Origin: Linnemannia elongata
Taxonomy: Eukaryota > Mortierellomycota > Mortierellomycetes > Mortierellales > Mortierellaceae
NCBI GenBank assembly: GCA_036320915.1
Contig: JAXBDG010000001.1
Location: 806,001-870,000 of the forward strand
Direction: 5' to 3'
DNA length: 64,000 nt
The translations under genes were made by a program, and so were the position numbers. The notes under the pieces are model-generated. The model was not told where the DNA came from. It saw nothing but the letters and a program-made list of their open reading frames with translations, and did not search any database. Positions 1-11,056 of the stretch are shown piece after piece; position 1 is the stretch's first letter; each line of letters starts with the position of its first letter.

Positions 1-1712
1 TTTGTAGGCTAGGTCAGCTTTCGGGCATATTCAAAGGATTGGACAAACAAGATAGATATGTTAGTGTTCGCAATGATAGTCCATGCTGTCACATCTGTGA
101 AGTTTACTTACGATAGCCAACCGATGGAATGCCCAGATGTATGGAGGAAGAGATGGAGAGTGAAGAGTTACAAGGGAGACAATGTAACAAATAAAAGGGA
201 GAAAAGGCAATAGAAATGAGCGATAAACACGCTAAGAGAGAAAGAAAGAGCCACACGAAAGAGCTGTTGAGTGGAATTACTTGGTTACGAATCGCATCCT
301 AACAAGCTCGCCATCTCTTGAGAAGGAGATCCGCTTATTCGTTTCACGTCTATGCTGTTTTCCTTTCTTTTCTGTTCAGCCAGTTGGGTTCGGGTGGAGC
401 TCCCAACGGAAGATCAGAGTTATCGTTATCCAAGCACAGAACAAAACCGTGACCATAAAGGAAAGCGCGCGCGCAGAACCGGTAAACGTGCAACGTATTT
501 TTTTCCTCTTTATTCGGACGGACTGACAAACAATTTCTCGGTCTTGCTTCTGTCCGTTTGTGTTTAGATGTCAGCAACATACATGTAGGAGAAGGAAATG
601 GAGCATGCAGTATCAGCAACACTAGCTCACGAGTCCAACAGACAAGAGCCATAGACAAAAATAAGGGGATTTCTTCCGCTCCTCTTGATCGTCAATTACT
701 TGACAGAATATTCAACTCTACAACATGGAGAGAGAGAGAGAGTGAGAGAGAGAGAGAGATGACCCAATCAGTCTCGATTATGTCTTGGTTGTCAGACTGG
801 GCGACTGGTCATGCTGGACGCTGATGTCGTCTCCGTTCCAGCTGCCTAAAACGAAGAAAGAAAGAAAGGCAATTCAAAGTAAAAAGCAAGGGACATCTTG
901 CATGCATACGTGCATGCATGCTATACAAGGTAATAAACTATTAGCATTTCCACTAAAAACCAAGCAACACAAAAACGAAATACACGGATCTAACAGCGGC
1001 AGATCCCCATGAAGCTAGTGGGCAAAATGGTGCTACTGAACGAATCAAAACCACGCCAGAAGGTACCTTTGTATCCTGCAGCTAACAGTTGGATGGGTGT
1101 GCAGCCAAAGAAGAGAAAGCAAAAAAAAAAAAAAAAAAAAAAAATAAGGATCGTAGCTGGGTGAGGGGAGAGCAAGAAAAGATCAAAGCAACACGAAAAG
1201 GCAAATAACGTCGTAGCCCCCGTGTTCTTCGTGTCCCCTTTGCACACCTCCTTGTCTCTCCTTTGCTCACTGGCCGTTCCCCCTTAGTATCATCTCTTTT
1301 TTTTTCTGTTCGCCGCACCCCCTCTTCTTTTGCCTGTGTGCCCTCCCCTCTCCCCTTGTTTTTTCTTCTGCTGCATTACCAGTTGCACCAGTTCACTAGC
1401 GTATATCCACAAACATGTCGATGGCGTTCGTTCGTTCGCTCGTTCCATGTCCGTGTCCGCGTCTCGTTGCCCTGTGCGTTTGATTTGAGAGCTCTTTATT
1501 TTTTCCGTCCTGCTGCATCGCTGCCAAACAAACGCCTCCTGTGACAAATGGATCCCATCCTGTCCCCCTTGCCCTCATTCGCTCTTCCTCATTCACTCAC
1601 TCTCTATCTATGTGTCTATCCTTCATGCTCGCATACTGTCTCCCCAGTATCTTCTTTCCATACTCGATTCCCGGACAGGAACTCCTACTAGGAAGCAACC
1701 ATGGAAGAAGAG
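1..1712. other. Intergenic region, left edge
   Basis: No convincing coding gene is visible. There is a 24-nt A run at 1121-1144, a short GA-rich stretch near 728-760, and pyrimidine-rich DNA from about 1250 to 1620 that is probably upstream promoter sequence of the next gene. On the minus strand a GTAAGT donor at 107-112 and a possible CTAG acceptor near 9-12 could mark a 5' noncoding exon of a leftward gene lying outside the window. This is weak, because no ATG-led reading frame supports it. Confidence 0.4.
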
Positions 1713-1805
1713 GAGGGGAACCTTGTATAAATACCACAACATATCCCTCCCAAAAAAAAGTCCTTCAGCGATCTCTTCCAGCTTCACTCCACTCCACAAC
1801 AACAA
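1713..1805 (+). promoter_or_regulatory. Core promoter and 5' leader of secreted repeat protein A
   Basis: A TATAAATA box lies at 1726-1733, 195 bp upstream of the ATG at 1921. The surrounding block, from a GAGGGGAACC motif through a CCCTCCC plus A-run and a CTTCAGCG motif to a CA-rich segment, recurs almost base for base at 4827-4921 in front of the paralogous gene. Such conservation in noncoding DNA suggests a recent gene duplication, a retained regulatory element, or both. Confidence 0.75.
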
Positions 1806-1920
1806 CAAAACTCCCAAACCCACTCCCAACAACCTAACCTAATCACCTACCGCTTCGCTCCCCTTCCCACATTACCCTTCCCTAACCCTTTACCACCCAC
1901 CCCAACCTCACTTAATCAAC

Positions 1921-3075
1921 ATGAAGTTCACTTCCGCCATCATTGCTCTCTCTGCCGTCGCCGCCTTGGTCCAGGCTGGAGCAGTCGAGTCCACCATTCA
2001 GCAAGTCGGGGCCGCCGCCCCTGGCGTCATGGGCACCGTTCAGCAAGTCGGGGCCGCCGCCCCTGTCATGGACGCCGCTCAGAAAGTCGACGGCCTCGTC
2101 GGTAATGCCGCTCAAAAGCGCGGTGACCCCCTCACCCCTGTCAAGGCCGCCCTCGCCCCTGTCGCTGGTGCTGTTCCGGGCCTTAGTCTTATTGGCCAGT
2201 CTGTTTCCGCGGATGCTGATTCCTCAAGTGATTCCGATACTGTCCACGTCAAGCGCGATGCCTTGGGTGGTCTTGGAGGGCCTGTAAGTCTCGCCAAAGC
2301 ACTTCTTCCCAAGCTTGATGGATCTGGTGCCAGCCTCCAAAAGCGCGATACCGAGGTCAAGGTTGATGCCAATCTCAAGGCTGAGATTAAGGCCGCCGTC
2401 AAGGCTTGCCTCGATGCCGTCGCTAACGTCGAGGTCAAGGCTGAACTTGTTGCCCAAGTCCTTGCCAAGGTCAAGGCTAACCTGGGCGTCAAAATTTCTG
2501 CTGATCTTGAGGCTAAACTCTTGGGTAAGTCATTCAGGGCGAACTGTCGAACATTTGGCTGTGCATTCCTTGCACACCACTGCTTTCTTTATTCTCTGGA
2601 CGCGTTTCTCTAACCGCACCTTTGTCATTCTGCTTCTTTCAAACGAAAATTAGCTGAAATCAAGGCCGTCGTTGATGCCCACGTCAACCTCAATGTCCTC
2701 GGCGACATCAAGGCCACCGTCGACGCCAAGATCAACGCTGCTCTCGACCTTGTCGTCAAGGCTGATGTTGATGTCGTCGCCAAGGTTGCTGCCAAGGTTA
2801 CCACCGATATTACCGCCGATATTGCCGCCCTGATCAAGCCTATCGTTGCTGCCATCAATGTCGATGTCGCTGGTATCAAGGCCATTATTAAGGCCGACGC
2901 CGACATTAACGCCAAAGTTAACGTCCTCGCCATTGCCAACATCGACGCAGTTGTCAAGCTCAACCTGGACGTCCAGGCCGTGATCAAGGCCCTCCTCAAG
3001 GTCGACATTAAGGCTAAGATCGATGCCGCCATCAAGGTTGCCCTCGACGTCAATGCCGATGTCCACACCAACTAG
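1921..3075 (+). CDS. Secreted Val/Lys/Ala-rich protein A with KR processing sites
   Basis: Two exons, 1921-2524 and 2654-3075, joined by a 129-nt GTAAGT...TAG intron, give 341 residues. Residues 1-19 are a clear signal peptide ending in VQA. Dibasic KR sites at about 66-67, 111-112 and 141-142, two of them followed by Asp, look like Kex2-type cleavage sites that would release three N-terminal peptides and a C-terminal domain of about 200 residues. That domain alternates hydrophobic (V, I, A, L) with charged or polar residues (K, D, N) and has one cysteine in a KAC motif near residue 162. The first propeptide holds a 14-residue tandem duplication. I do not recognise the family. Secretion and processing are inferred from motifs; an amphipathic surface-active or wall-associated role is only a guess. 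A tandem paralogue follows at 5003. Confidence 0.85.
1997..2065 (+). repeat. In-frame tandem duplication in gene A
   Basis: A 27-nt stretch at 1997-2023 is repeated exactly at 2039-2065, with a 42-nt period (14 codons). It encodes two copies of a QQVGAAAP-containing unit in the first propeptide. The exact DNA match suggests recent expansion. The paralogue at 5003 lacks it. Confidence 0.9.
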
Positions 3076-4826
3076 AAAAAAAAAAGACTTCCGCGCTTCC
3101 TCAGCGGGACATGACAAGCAGCAGCATCTCAAGTACTAGCATTTTCTTATCTAGCACACCCTCATCTATTTTATTTAATGGTTACATCCACCAACCCTTC
3201 TTTCTCTCTGTGCGTTTTCTCGCGTATTGACCTGTATTAAAAATAATACCTTCCTTACAATTATATTCTACGCAATGCCATGTGCCAGCGAATTGATATC
3301 CTTCTAGTGGAAGTATGAATTCGTGCTGTGCCTGATGAAAGTTTGCAAGAGGTTCCAGTTCGGCTGTGCGTTTAGATTTGGCAAAGCAGACGCTTCTTTC
3401 GATTTTCTTCGCGTTTGGCAAGTGAAAACAGTGATGTGAGCGACACCCTTTTTTCTCGGTCCGTGCGTTCCTTTGGAAGCGCGTTTTTCTTTTTCTCCGA
3501 TTGATAAGATCGCCGATCATGTTACACTTAAGGCGATGCTAGCTCATTGAATGAATTTGGGTGTGGCGAGTTGTGCCCCTAAGTCTCTGCGATCGGGCAT
3601 CAAGTTTTTGGAGGACTCTACAGCGCAATCGAACCCAATAGGCGCCACATCGACACATGAAAATTAAAACAAATCTTTCCTAGCCCATCGCCCATCGTTC
3701 CTATCACTCGTCCTCCTAGCAAGACCTCATGTCTCGGCAATTGGTACTTTGTGCGATGGTGCAAAAAAAATATGTATGTGTATGTATGCGTATGCGTATG
3801 TGTGGCGTTCGGCCAGGCCCCCCTTGCCCCACCTTCTGTTCTTTTTTTTTGTCTCTTGTCCCTTCTTAACCACATTCCTCTCCTTACTTCCTGTTAACTG
3901 CCTAAACAACGAAAGATGTTCTTTGTTTGACGAACGAACGGCAATGGGAAGGGGCTGATTGATTGTTGTATTCGATAGCATGTCAGTTTCGGCACGTTCT
4001 CTTCTTTTGCGTGTTCGCGAGACAATGGTGCCCGCCTTCGTTTCTGCTTCAGCGTATACCACGGTTTGAACTATCCATTATATATGGCACACTACAGACA
4101 CAATCATCATAGGGAGAAGACGAGGCCTGGTGACTCAAGTAAGGAAGCGAGCAATACATGTTACATGGAACCAGGAAGACGTTTCTTCTTTCTCTCCAAA
4201 GTGATAAAACTTGGCTACGATTGGGGAGCAGTTGAATACGAGCATTCCCTACGTTTTTTTTTATCTCTCCCTATTGCTCGCCAATAAAAGAAATAACGGA
4301 GCGCATTAGTCGAAGGGAGGGGAGAAGGGAAGAGAAGGTAAGGGGGCAAGGGACACCGGAAGTATTTTTTTTTTTTGTGTTCAACCCATTGGCCCCCTTT
4401 CTCACCTACTTACTCCGTTTCTTTTCTCTTTTCACTCCATCTCTTTATTGCCCGCCCCTCCCCCACAGGGCAATGCTCTTTTTGTTTCTTTTTCTCTCTA
4501 TTGCATGTCGCCAATGTGGGTCAAAGGGCGAGTATATTGGCCGAAACACCTAAAATGCCACACCCCCGCTCCCCTCCCCTCAACTCGGCCCCTCTTTCGT
4601 TGCATCCTCTTCCTGTATCACCCTTTATCGCATTTCTCTCTCTCTCTCCCTCCCTCCCTCTCTCTCTCTCTCTCTCTCAACCAAACTCGCGTCAGATTCT
4701 CCAAGATCGTGGTCCAGGCTTGGACTTTTGAAATGGCTCTGACTGTACACCTAAGGAATGCGCAAATAACACGAATCCAGGTACTAGCCCAAAAAATAAA
4801 AATAAAAATAAAAAATAAATAGAGGG
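3076..4826. other. Intergenic region between the paralogues
   Basis: I see no gene here. The first ~100 bases are the 3' UTR of gene A. It shares blocks (a CGCGCTTCC motif, GCAGCAT, TAGCATT, TTATCTAG) with the 3' UTR of the paralogue after 5934, so the duplication covered the whole transcription unit. The rest is low-complexity, including TATG repeats near 3772-3802 and a CT microsatellite around 4638-4678. Confidence 0.6.
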
Positions 4827-4921
4827 GAGGGGAACCTTGTATAAATACCAGACCATGTCCCTCCCAAAAAAAAGTTCTTCAGCGAACTCTTCCAGCTTCA
4901 CATTCCACTCCACAACAACAA
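4827..4921 (+). promoter_or_regulatory. Core promoter and 5' leader of secreted repeat protein B
   Basis: This is the second copy of the block seen at 1713-1805. It has TATAAATA at 4840-4847, 163 bp upstream of the ATG at 5003, and the same flanking motifs with few substitutions. Immediately upstream is an A/T-rich AAATAAAAATAAA stretch that is not shared. Confidence 0.75.
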
Positions 4922-5002
4922 CACCCCTACCCAACCTAACCTAACCCAACCCACTCACCTCTTTTCGCTCCCATTCCTCCCACAATACTCCTTCCAATCA
5001 AA

Positions 5003-5934
5003 ATGAAGTTCATCTCTGCTCTCATCGCCTTCTCTGCCGTCGCCGCCTTGGCTCAGGCTGGATCTACTTTGGATACTGTCAAGTCCACCGTTGAGAAAGT
5101 CCAGGACGTCGCCGCCGGTAGTCTCGCAAAGCGTGAGCTCTTCAAGGGTCTTGGTCTTTCCCCCGAGGCCGTCTCTGTCACCCAGCCCGTCGCTGTCGCC
5201 AAGCGCGATGTCAACGCCCACGTTGATGTCAAGGTTCAGGCAAAGATCGACGCCATCATCAAGGCTTGCGTCCACGCTGTCGCCGACGTCAAGGTTAAGG
5301 TTAACCTGGCTGCCAAGATCCTCGCCGAGATCAAGGCCAAGGTGGACGTTCACATTGATGCTAAGCTGGAGGTCAAGATCAAGGGTAAGTTGATCACAGA
5401 CAGAGTAGTGGTACTCGACCATATGTGCTCTCCGCCCTTTTTTTGCTTGTGATGCATTTCTTTTAGCACTTACACCTTTTCTAACCCTTGCCACGTTTTG
5501 TTAATTACTTGCAAACAGCTGCCATCAAGGCCGCCATTGATGCCAACGTCAACGTCAAGGCTGTCGCCGACATTGACGCCAAGATCAATGCTATCCTCAA
5601 GGTCGTTGCCAATGCTGACGTCAAGGTTGTTGCTGATGTTGCCGCCAAGGCTATTGTCGATATCGACGCTCTGATCGCCCTCAAGGTCAACGCCATTGTT
5701 GATAAGGTCGATGTTGATGCCCTTCTCAAGATCGAGGCCAATCTCAAGGCCGACATCAAGGCCGACGTTCACGTCGACGTCCTCGCCCTTGCCAAGATCG
5801 ACGCCATCGTCAACGTCAATTTGAACGTCAAGGCCTTGGTCAAGGCTGCCCTTGTCGATATCCATGCTCTTGTTGACATCAAGGCCCATATCAAGGCCCT
5901 CGCCAACATCAAGGGCAACGTCACTCTCAAGTAA
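5003..5934 (+). CDS. Secreted Val/Lys/Ala-rich protein B, paralogue of A
   Basis: Exons 5003-5384 and 5519-5934, with a 134-nt GTAAGT...CAG intron, encode 265 residues. The intron has the same phase and follows an equivalent IK/LL position as in gene A. Residues 1-19 form a signal peptide nearly identical to that of A. KR sites at about 43-44 and 67-68 would free two short peptides and a C-terminal domain of about 197 residues, again made of alternating V/I/A/L and K/D/N residues, with a single cysteine in KACVHAVADV. The propeptides are shorter than in A and lack the tandem duplication, while the repeat domain is well conserved. The two genes are clearly tandem duplicates. The function is unknown; a processed secreted or surface protein is the most that the motifs support. 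Confidence 0.85.
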
Positions 5935-6682
5935 ATCAAAGACGACCCTCCATGCCCGCGCTTCCCTGGCGAGGCACGCAAACTGCAGCATATTAATTAG
6001 CATTATTTATCTAGAATAATAATATCTTATCTTTTACCGTCCCCCATGATCCCATCATTTTCCTCTTTCTCCTCTAATTAATTGTATGCTACTTCACTTA
6101 ACCCATCCCAAATGGGGGGGGGGGGGGGGGTTCCTGAAATGATATGTATTAAAACATACTACCAGGTCATTTCCCTGAACATAACCTGGGGTTCGATTTT
6201 CTTCCATCGTATTTCGCGTGAAGCCTAACATTGACTTCATTTTCTTGGTTTCTTCTTTTTTCCCTGTCGCGGTGTTTGATTGAAAGAAATGCCTTGTCGA
6301 TGGTACGTTACTAAAGAAAAAGACCATGGTTTAGCAACACTACCTACGCAGCCTTGCTCTTGATACATACAACTTCCTCCAAGAAAAGTTTTTCCTCCGC
6401 GAAACGCATGCGCGCGTAGAAGAGGGCTGAATTAGGAGAGAGAAATTAATCTGTAAAAGATGATAGGATGGGATGGAAATGCATAGGAGAGTGAGAATGT
6501 ATGTGTATGTGTGGCTAGCACCCTTGCCTTTTCATGGCTGCTTTCTTGACAAGGAGACTGGGTTTATGCGAAAAGAGCAAGTAACGAATGGGATGGGTAG
6601 GGTCCACTGTTACTTCATGTAGAACAACCCAACTCAACCCCATCCCAAAGTACAACCTCTTTTTCCTCAAACAAATGCCGAT

Positions 6683-6723
<41 letters not shown>

Positions 6724-6833
6724 GGAAGAGTCCGTCCCTTTCTTTCCCAACACGAAGGAAGAACAAAAGCGGCAAGCAATGCAAGCCTTTCCGCGTTCTT
6801 TATGATGCATAAATAATGAGACTTGGTCGGGAC

Positions 6834-6873
<40 letters not shown>

Positions 6874-8783
6874 TACTCTAAGAACATGTGTGTTTAGCTG
6901 AGGTTTGCTCACGTCTGAAAGAAAAGCAAGGGCTAATCAACAACAACAGAGAGGAATAGACTAACAGGACAACTCGCTCAAGAAAAATAAGGTTTTGATG
7001 GTCTTAAACCAATTTGTCTCTCTCTCATCAGCAAAACGAGTTGTATCAGCTGTCATAAATGACACCACCTTTACTTTTTGCTATTCAATCGTTGAATCCA
7101 TTTCATTGTTGCCAGCTGGGGCCACATATTATCGGGGTGAGTTGTGTAGAGATGGCGTTTGCTTTGCTTGCCTCATCTAGACTGGTCGGTTTGGTTCGTA
7201 GTCATCAATGCCTTGCTTTGTAGTGATATGTTTTCTGTTTGTTTATTGTTTATTGTTTTTGTTTAATAGTCAGAGGCTATCACGGGATGGGAAGAGGGAC
7301 TAGGAATTGAACGGTTGAAGGGGTAAGGGAGTGATCAAAAGGGAAACAGAGAGAGAAGAGAGAAAGGGAGAGAGGGACAAATACACAAAAAGAAAAGCAA
7401 AGAGAAAGAAAAAAAAAAAAAAAAAAAAGGGCGGACGAGGCACACCCGCGCATACATGCAGAAACTGTAAGAAGCAAAAATAAAGAAAACAAAAATGAGG
7501 GAGACAACTTTTCCTCGTCCTTTCCAGATGGAAGAAGGAAAGCAAAAAAAAAAAGAAAAGAGAGGTCTAAGGACAGAAAGACAAAATGAAGCAAGCAGGA
7601 AAAGCAAAAAAAAAGGGATGCAAAAGGGCACCGCGGGAAAAACAAACAGGAGACGGCGCGCGAGGTATATTGGGACTTGGGTGGTTTTTTGTGGTTGTTG
7701 TTGGTTGATGTTGTTGGTGATTTATGTTGCAAGGCAAAGGTGTTGCAAGAAGAAAGTCCTCAGATGTGTGCGCCAATGGTGGTGGTGGTGTGTGTGTGTG
7801 TTGTTCCTGGTAGTCATTAATGAATTTTGCTATCCTTGTTGTTGCATTCCTTGTCCACAGTGTAATCCTGTTGGCCCTTTTCTTCCATTCAATCCAACGA
7901 AACACTTCCGCCCTTTTGAGTCGACGCCCGTTGGGTAAGGTGTGATCGAGAGGCGAAAGATGACGGTTAATCCCTATTGGTCACCAAGAAAAAAGAAAAG
8001 AATTCGATAAGTGACCAGTCTTTCAGTAGCAAAACGTGGGTTTGCAACAGCAGCGCCTTATTCAATTCCGCCGTTTTCTTTTTTTTTTGTCGTCTGTGTG
8101 TATTTGTTTATGTTTATGTTGATTGCATTGTGTTGGATTTTGAAATGCTGTGAATGTTGGTTTGTTGGCTTGTCTCTTGTGTCGATCGAATTTCTGTTAT
8201 CTCTTGGAGTTGACACTGTTTTTTTTCCTTCTGTGCGGATGGGTATGGGGTGAATTGTGCGATCTAGGGACAACTGAAGGAGGAGAAAGTGACAAGATTT
8301 CATCACTCCACCACACCCCCTTCGTCCTCTTTTTTTTTTTGCGATATCTCGTCATCTTGCTGTAAAGAACACCCAACACCCCACTCTACCAGAAATAGGA
8401 TCTCGATAGAACGAACATGAGACGAAAAAAGGGCCCGGTCGCACAAAAAGACAAGAATAGCCCCACCCTCACCCCCCCCAATATCCCACAGATAAATGAA
8501 CAAGCAGAAAAAAAAGGTTCAAGGTAAAGAAGTGGAGCGGAATTTCGGTCTAGAAGCCCCAATGTATCTTTTGAATAAAAAAAAATATGTTCAAGGGTAT
8601 CCAGGTTGGTTGGTTGAGTTGTTTTGACTGAGTCGGTCGGTCGGGGGAACAGGGACAAATACACATACACATACACCAATTGACTTAAATTCCCTCGAAG
8701 AAAGATAAAAAAGGGGAAGAACCCAGGTAACACTATGCAATGGAAGATGTGTACAATTGGATAAGGTCGAAAGGTTTACGTAC
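5935..8783. other. Low-complexity intergenic region
   Basis: I see no supported gene. The region contains a 17-nt G run (6114-6130), an A run followed by (TA)n (6683-6722), a (GT)n microsatellite (6835-6870), purine-rich DNA around 7300-7620 and several T runs. The ORFs here are driven by simple sequence. The lower part (8386-8783) may hold a terminal intron and tiny last exon of the leftward gene at 8784-9058. Confidence 0.5.
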
Positions 8784-9058
8784 CTGTACTGGCCGTGGGG
8801 GTTATCGTTATAGACTTCACTGCTCCGGACGGTCTTGGTATCCTTACGAGAGAGGGCCCGCTTAAACGATTTTGCCCGGCTGATGCTACCGCTCTCGCTG
8901 CCGACCTGGTTGTGGGTGTAGATGCCATCCTTGTAGTTCGAGTCGTAATATTCCTTGTCCCGCTGCTCAAACTCAGGTGTCAGGGCTGCGCGGCGCTTGG
9001 TGTATTTTCCAATCTTCCAGATTTCATAGTTGCGCATCAGCTTGTCCACGAGTCCCAT
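8784..9058 (-). CDS. Small conserved-looking protein of unknown function, 3' end uncertain
   Basis: Reading leftward from the ATG at 9058, 91 codons plus two bases run to a GTACGT donor at 8778-8783. The peptide starts MGLVDKLMRNYEIWK, is rich in charged residues and tyrosine, has no signal peptide or membrane segment, and its central part is Ser/Arg/Lys-rich, possibly phosphorylated. Without splicing the frame runs into low-complexity sequence. One workable last exon is 8386-8401, which would add only five residues (RSYFW) before a TAG, after a 382-nt intron; other acceptors are possible. I do not recognise the family. The balanced amino-acid composition and sharp donor site argue for a real gene. 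Confidence 0.6.
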
Positions 9059-9668
9059 GATGATTTATGTAGTTTTGTGTGTTGGAGGGGTTTAGGGTGG
9101 GAGTGTGAGAGAGAGGGAGGAATGTAACTGGACGGAGACTAGCTGAGGAGTCGAGTGACGAAGAAAAGAGAAAAAGAGAGAAGAATGAATAGGGGAGGTC
9201 AGCGCAAGATTGTGTGCATAAGGGAGGAGCGATGGCGGGAGAGGGAGGAGACCGGCAGGAAAGGGATGAGACCAGCAGGAAAGGGAGTTAGGGAAGAGAT
9301 GAGGAAGGGGGCAGTAAGACGTACGGGAGAGACGTAAGGGTGCGGCAGTGGTAATTAGGGGCGATGGTATGACGAAGGAGGAGTTGATAGGAGTGTGGGA
9401 GGGTGTAGGAGTAAGAAGGTGAAGGAGGGTAAGGAGGGAGGAGAGTGAGGGTGTGGGTGTGGGGTAGTGAGAGTGTGAGTGTGAGAGAGGGTGATCGTTG
9501 GAAAGATAAAGAAGAAGAAGAAGAAGAAGACGAGGGAGGGAAGGAGAAAAGGAAAAGAGAAAAGGGAAAGGAGAACAGGATAATACCATGGGGATGGGAT
9601 ACAATACAACCCATCGTTCGTTGACTTTGCTCAGGCATTCCCCCATTGGTGCATGTCTGTGTTTCTTG

Positions 9669-9730
<62 letters not shown>

Positions 9731-10458
9731 GTCATTCATTGCGACTCAGCACACACACACTCTCTCATAGACACCCTTCTTTGTCTCTCATCCATCTCGT
9801 ACCTGAAAAAAACGAGGTACCTCCCTCCACTCCACTCCACCGGTTTTATTACTGCCTCGATTCGAAATTACTGTGTGTCTCATCCCGTCTCCAAGGGCTA
9901 CCTGTCCCACAAAAATAAACAAACGAGACCTTCATTCACTGCAAGGGGATGGTGAAAAAAAGGGTTGCACATCAATAGGCAAACCAGGCAAGGGACAACC
10001 AGGGTCAACTCAACACCAACAGCAGATGCAAGGAAAAAATAAAGAGCGCTATTTTGGATTTCTATCCTTCCCCCAAACCCAACCATTGGGAGCATTATTT
10101 TTTTTCTGCTTGCCCGGTGGGAGCCCCCATCGCCTCGCCCTTCCTACACTCTTGCACATATCTTTTGAAGGAACCACACAACAATCTACCTCTCTTCTGT
10201 CTTTCTCTCTTATCATGAAGAACAATAATAACATCAGCAGAGCTAAGAGTATAGTATCACAGGAACGGCAGGTAGAATAGAACAACTGTCGGACAAACGT
10301 ACACCGGAAAATTTGAGCAGAGCGGGCATTGTGAATTGTTTTTTCTGTCTGGGCGCTGGGATCGATAACGATGGCAAATGAGGGGTACGTTAAACAGATA
10401 GAGGGGACCTCATTCTTCTTCGTCTTTAGTCAGTTGCACCTGTTGACGTCTGAGCATT

Positions 10459-10496
<38 letters not shown>

Positions 10497-11056
10497 CTCT
10501 GAGGTAAAAGCCCTTGGCTCTCTCTTCTTTTGCATCTTCCACGCCTTCTGTCCCGTACTTCAGGAAGTACGTACAGTACCTTGTTCAATTCATAATGCCA
10601 CTGAGTCTGTCGAAAAACAAAAAATCAAAGGCCCGAGTGAGGAAGTTTGATATCGACCCCTTAACCTTCGATAAATTGTGGCCAACCAACCGTCGCAACG
10701 TCAAAGTTGATCCCTCAGGGGCATAGGCTGAAAGAAAAGAGAGTCATCTCTCGTGAAATAGAAAGAAGCACAAAAGTGAGAGCACCATTGCAAAGAGTTC
10801 ATCTGTTCTCTTTCTTCTCCACACTCCCCTCTTCTCTCGTTTTCATCTTTTTTTTTTTTCTTTTCTTCTTTTACTTCTTTCACTTCTTTTTGAACGACCC
10901 ATTCCTCCTCTCGGCCCTCCTTATCCCGATACCACCACCACTCCGCTCCACCTCGACCGTCGTCTCATCTTCAAACAGGATCACCCACCAACCAACAAGG
11001 CTTACACAGGACACACCAGGACCATATAGTCAGTAGACCATCATACATCATCAACA
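9059..11056. other. Intergenic region with CT microsatellite
   Basis: This is divergent upstream DNA of the small gene at 8784 and of the DnaJ gene at 11057. It holds purine-rich DNA (9100-9580), a (CT)n run of about 60 nt near 9662-9723, a 27-nt T run (10463-10489) and pyrimidine-rich promoter-like DNA just before 11057. ORFs here consist of Ser/Leu or Arg/Glu runs from the repeats, and I see no gene. Confidence 0.5.

Noticed and set aside
1623..1832. Minus-strand frame upstream of gene A whose peptide is also present upstream of gene B (4692-4934)
   Set aside because: The similarity comes from the conserved promoter/leader block with the TATA box. Frames differ in length and start, and nothing else supports coding.
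2625..3132. Long minus-strand frames over exon 2 of secreted protein A (and 5470-6003 over protein B)
   Set aside because: The sense codons follow a GNC/GNY pattern, so the reverse strand is open as a by-product. The antisense peptides are Gly/Asp/Leu-rich shadows and the real genes have signal peptides and splice sites.
9092..9739. 215-codon minus-strand frame
   Set aside because: It derives from purine-rich DNA and the (CT)n tract, and its composition is Ser/Pro/Leu simple sequence.
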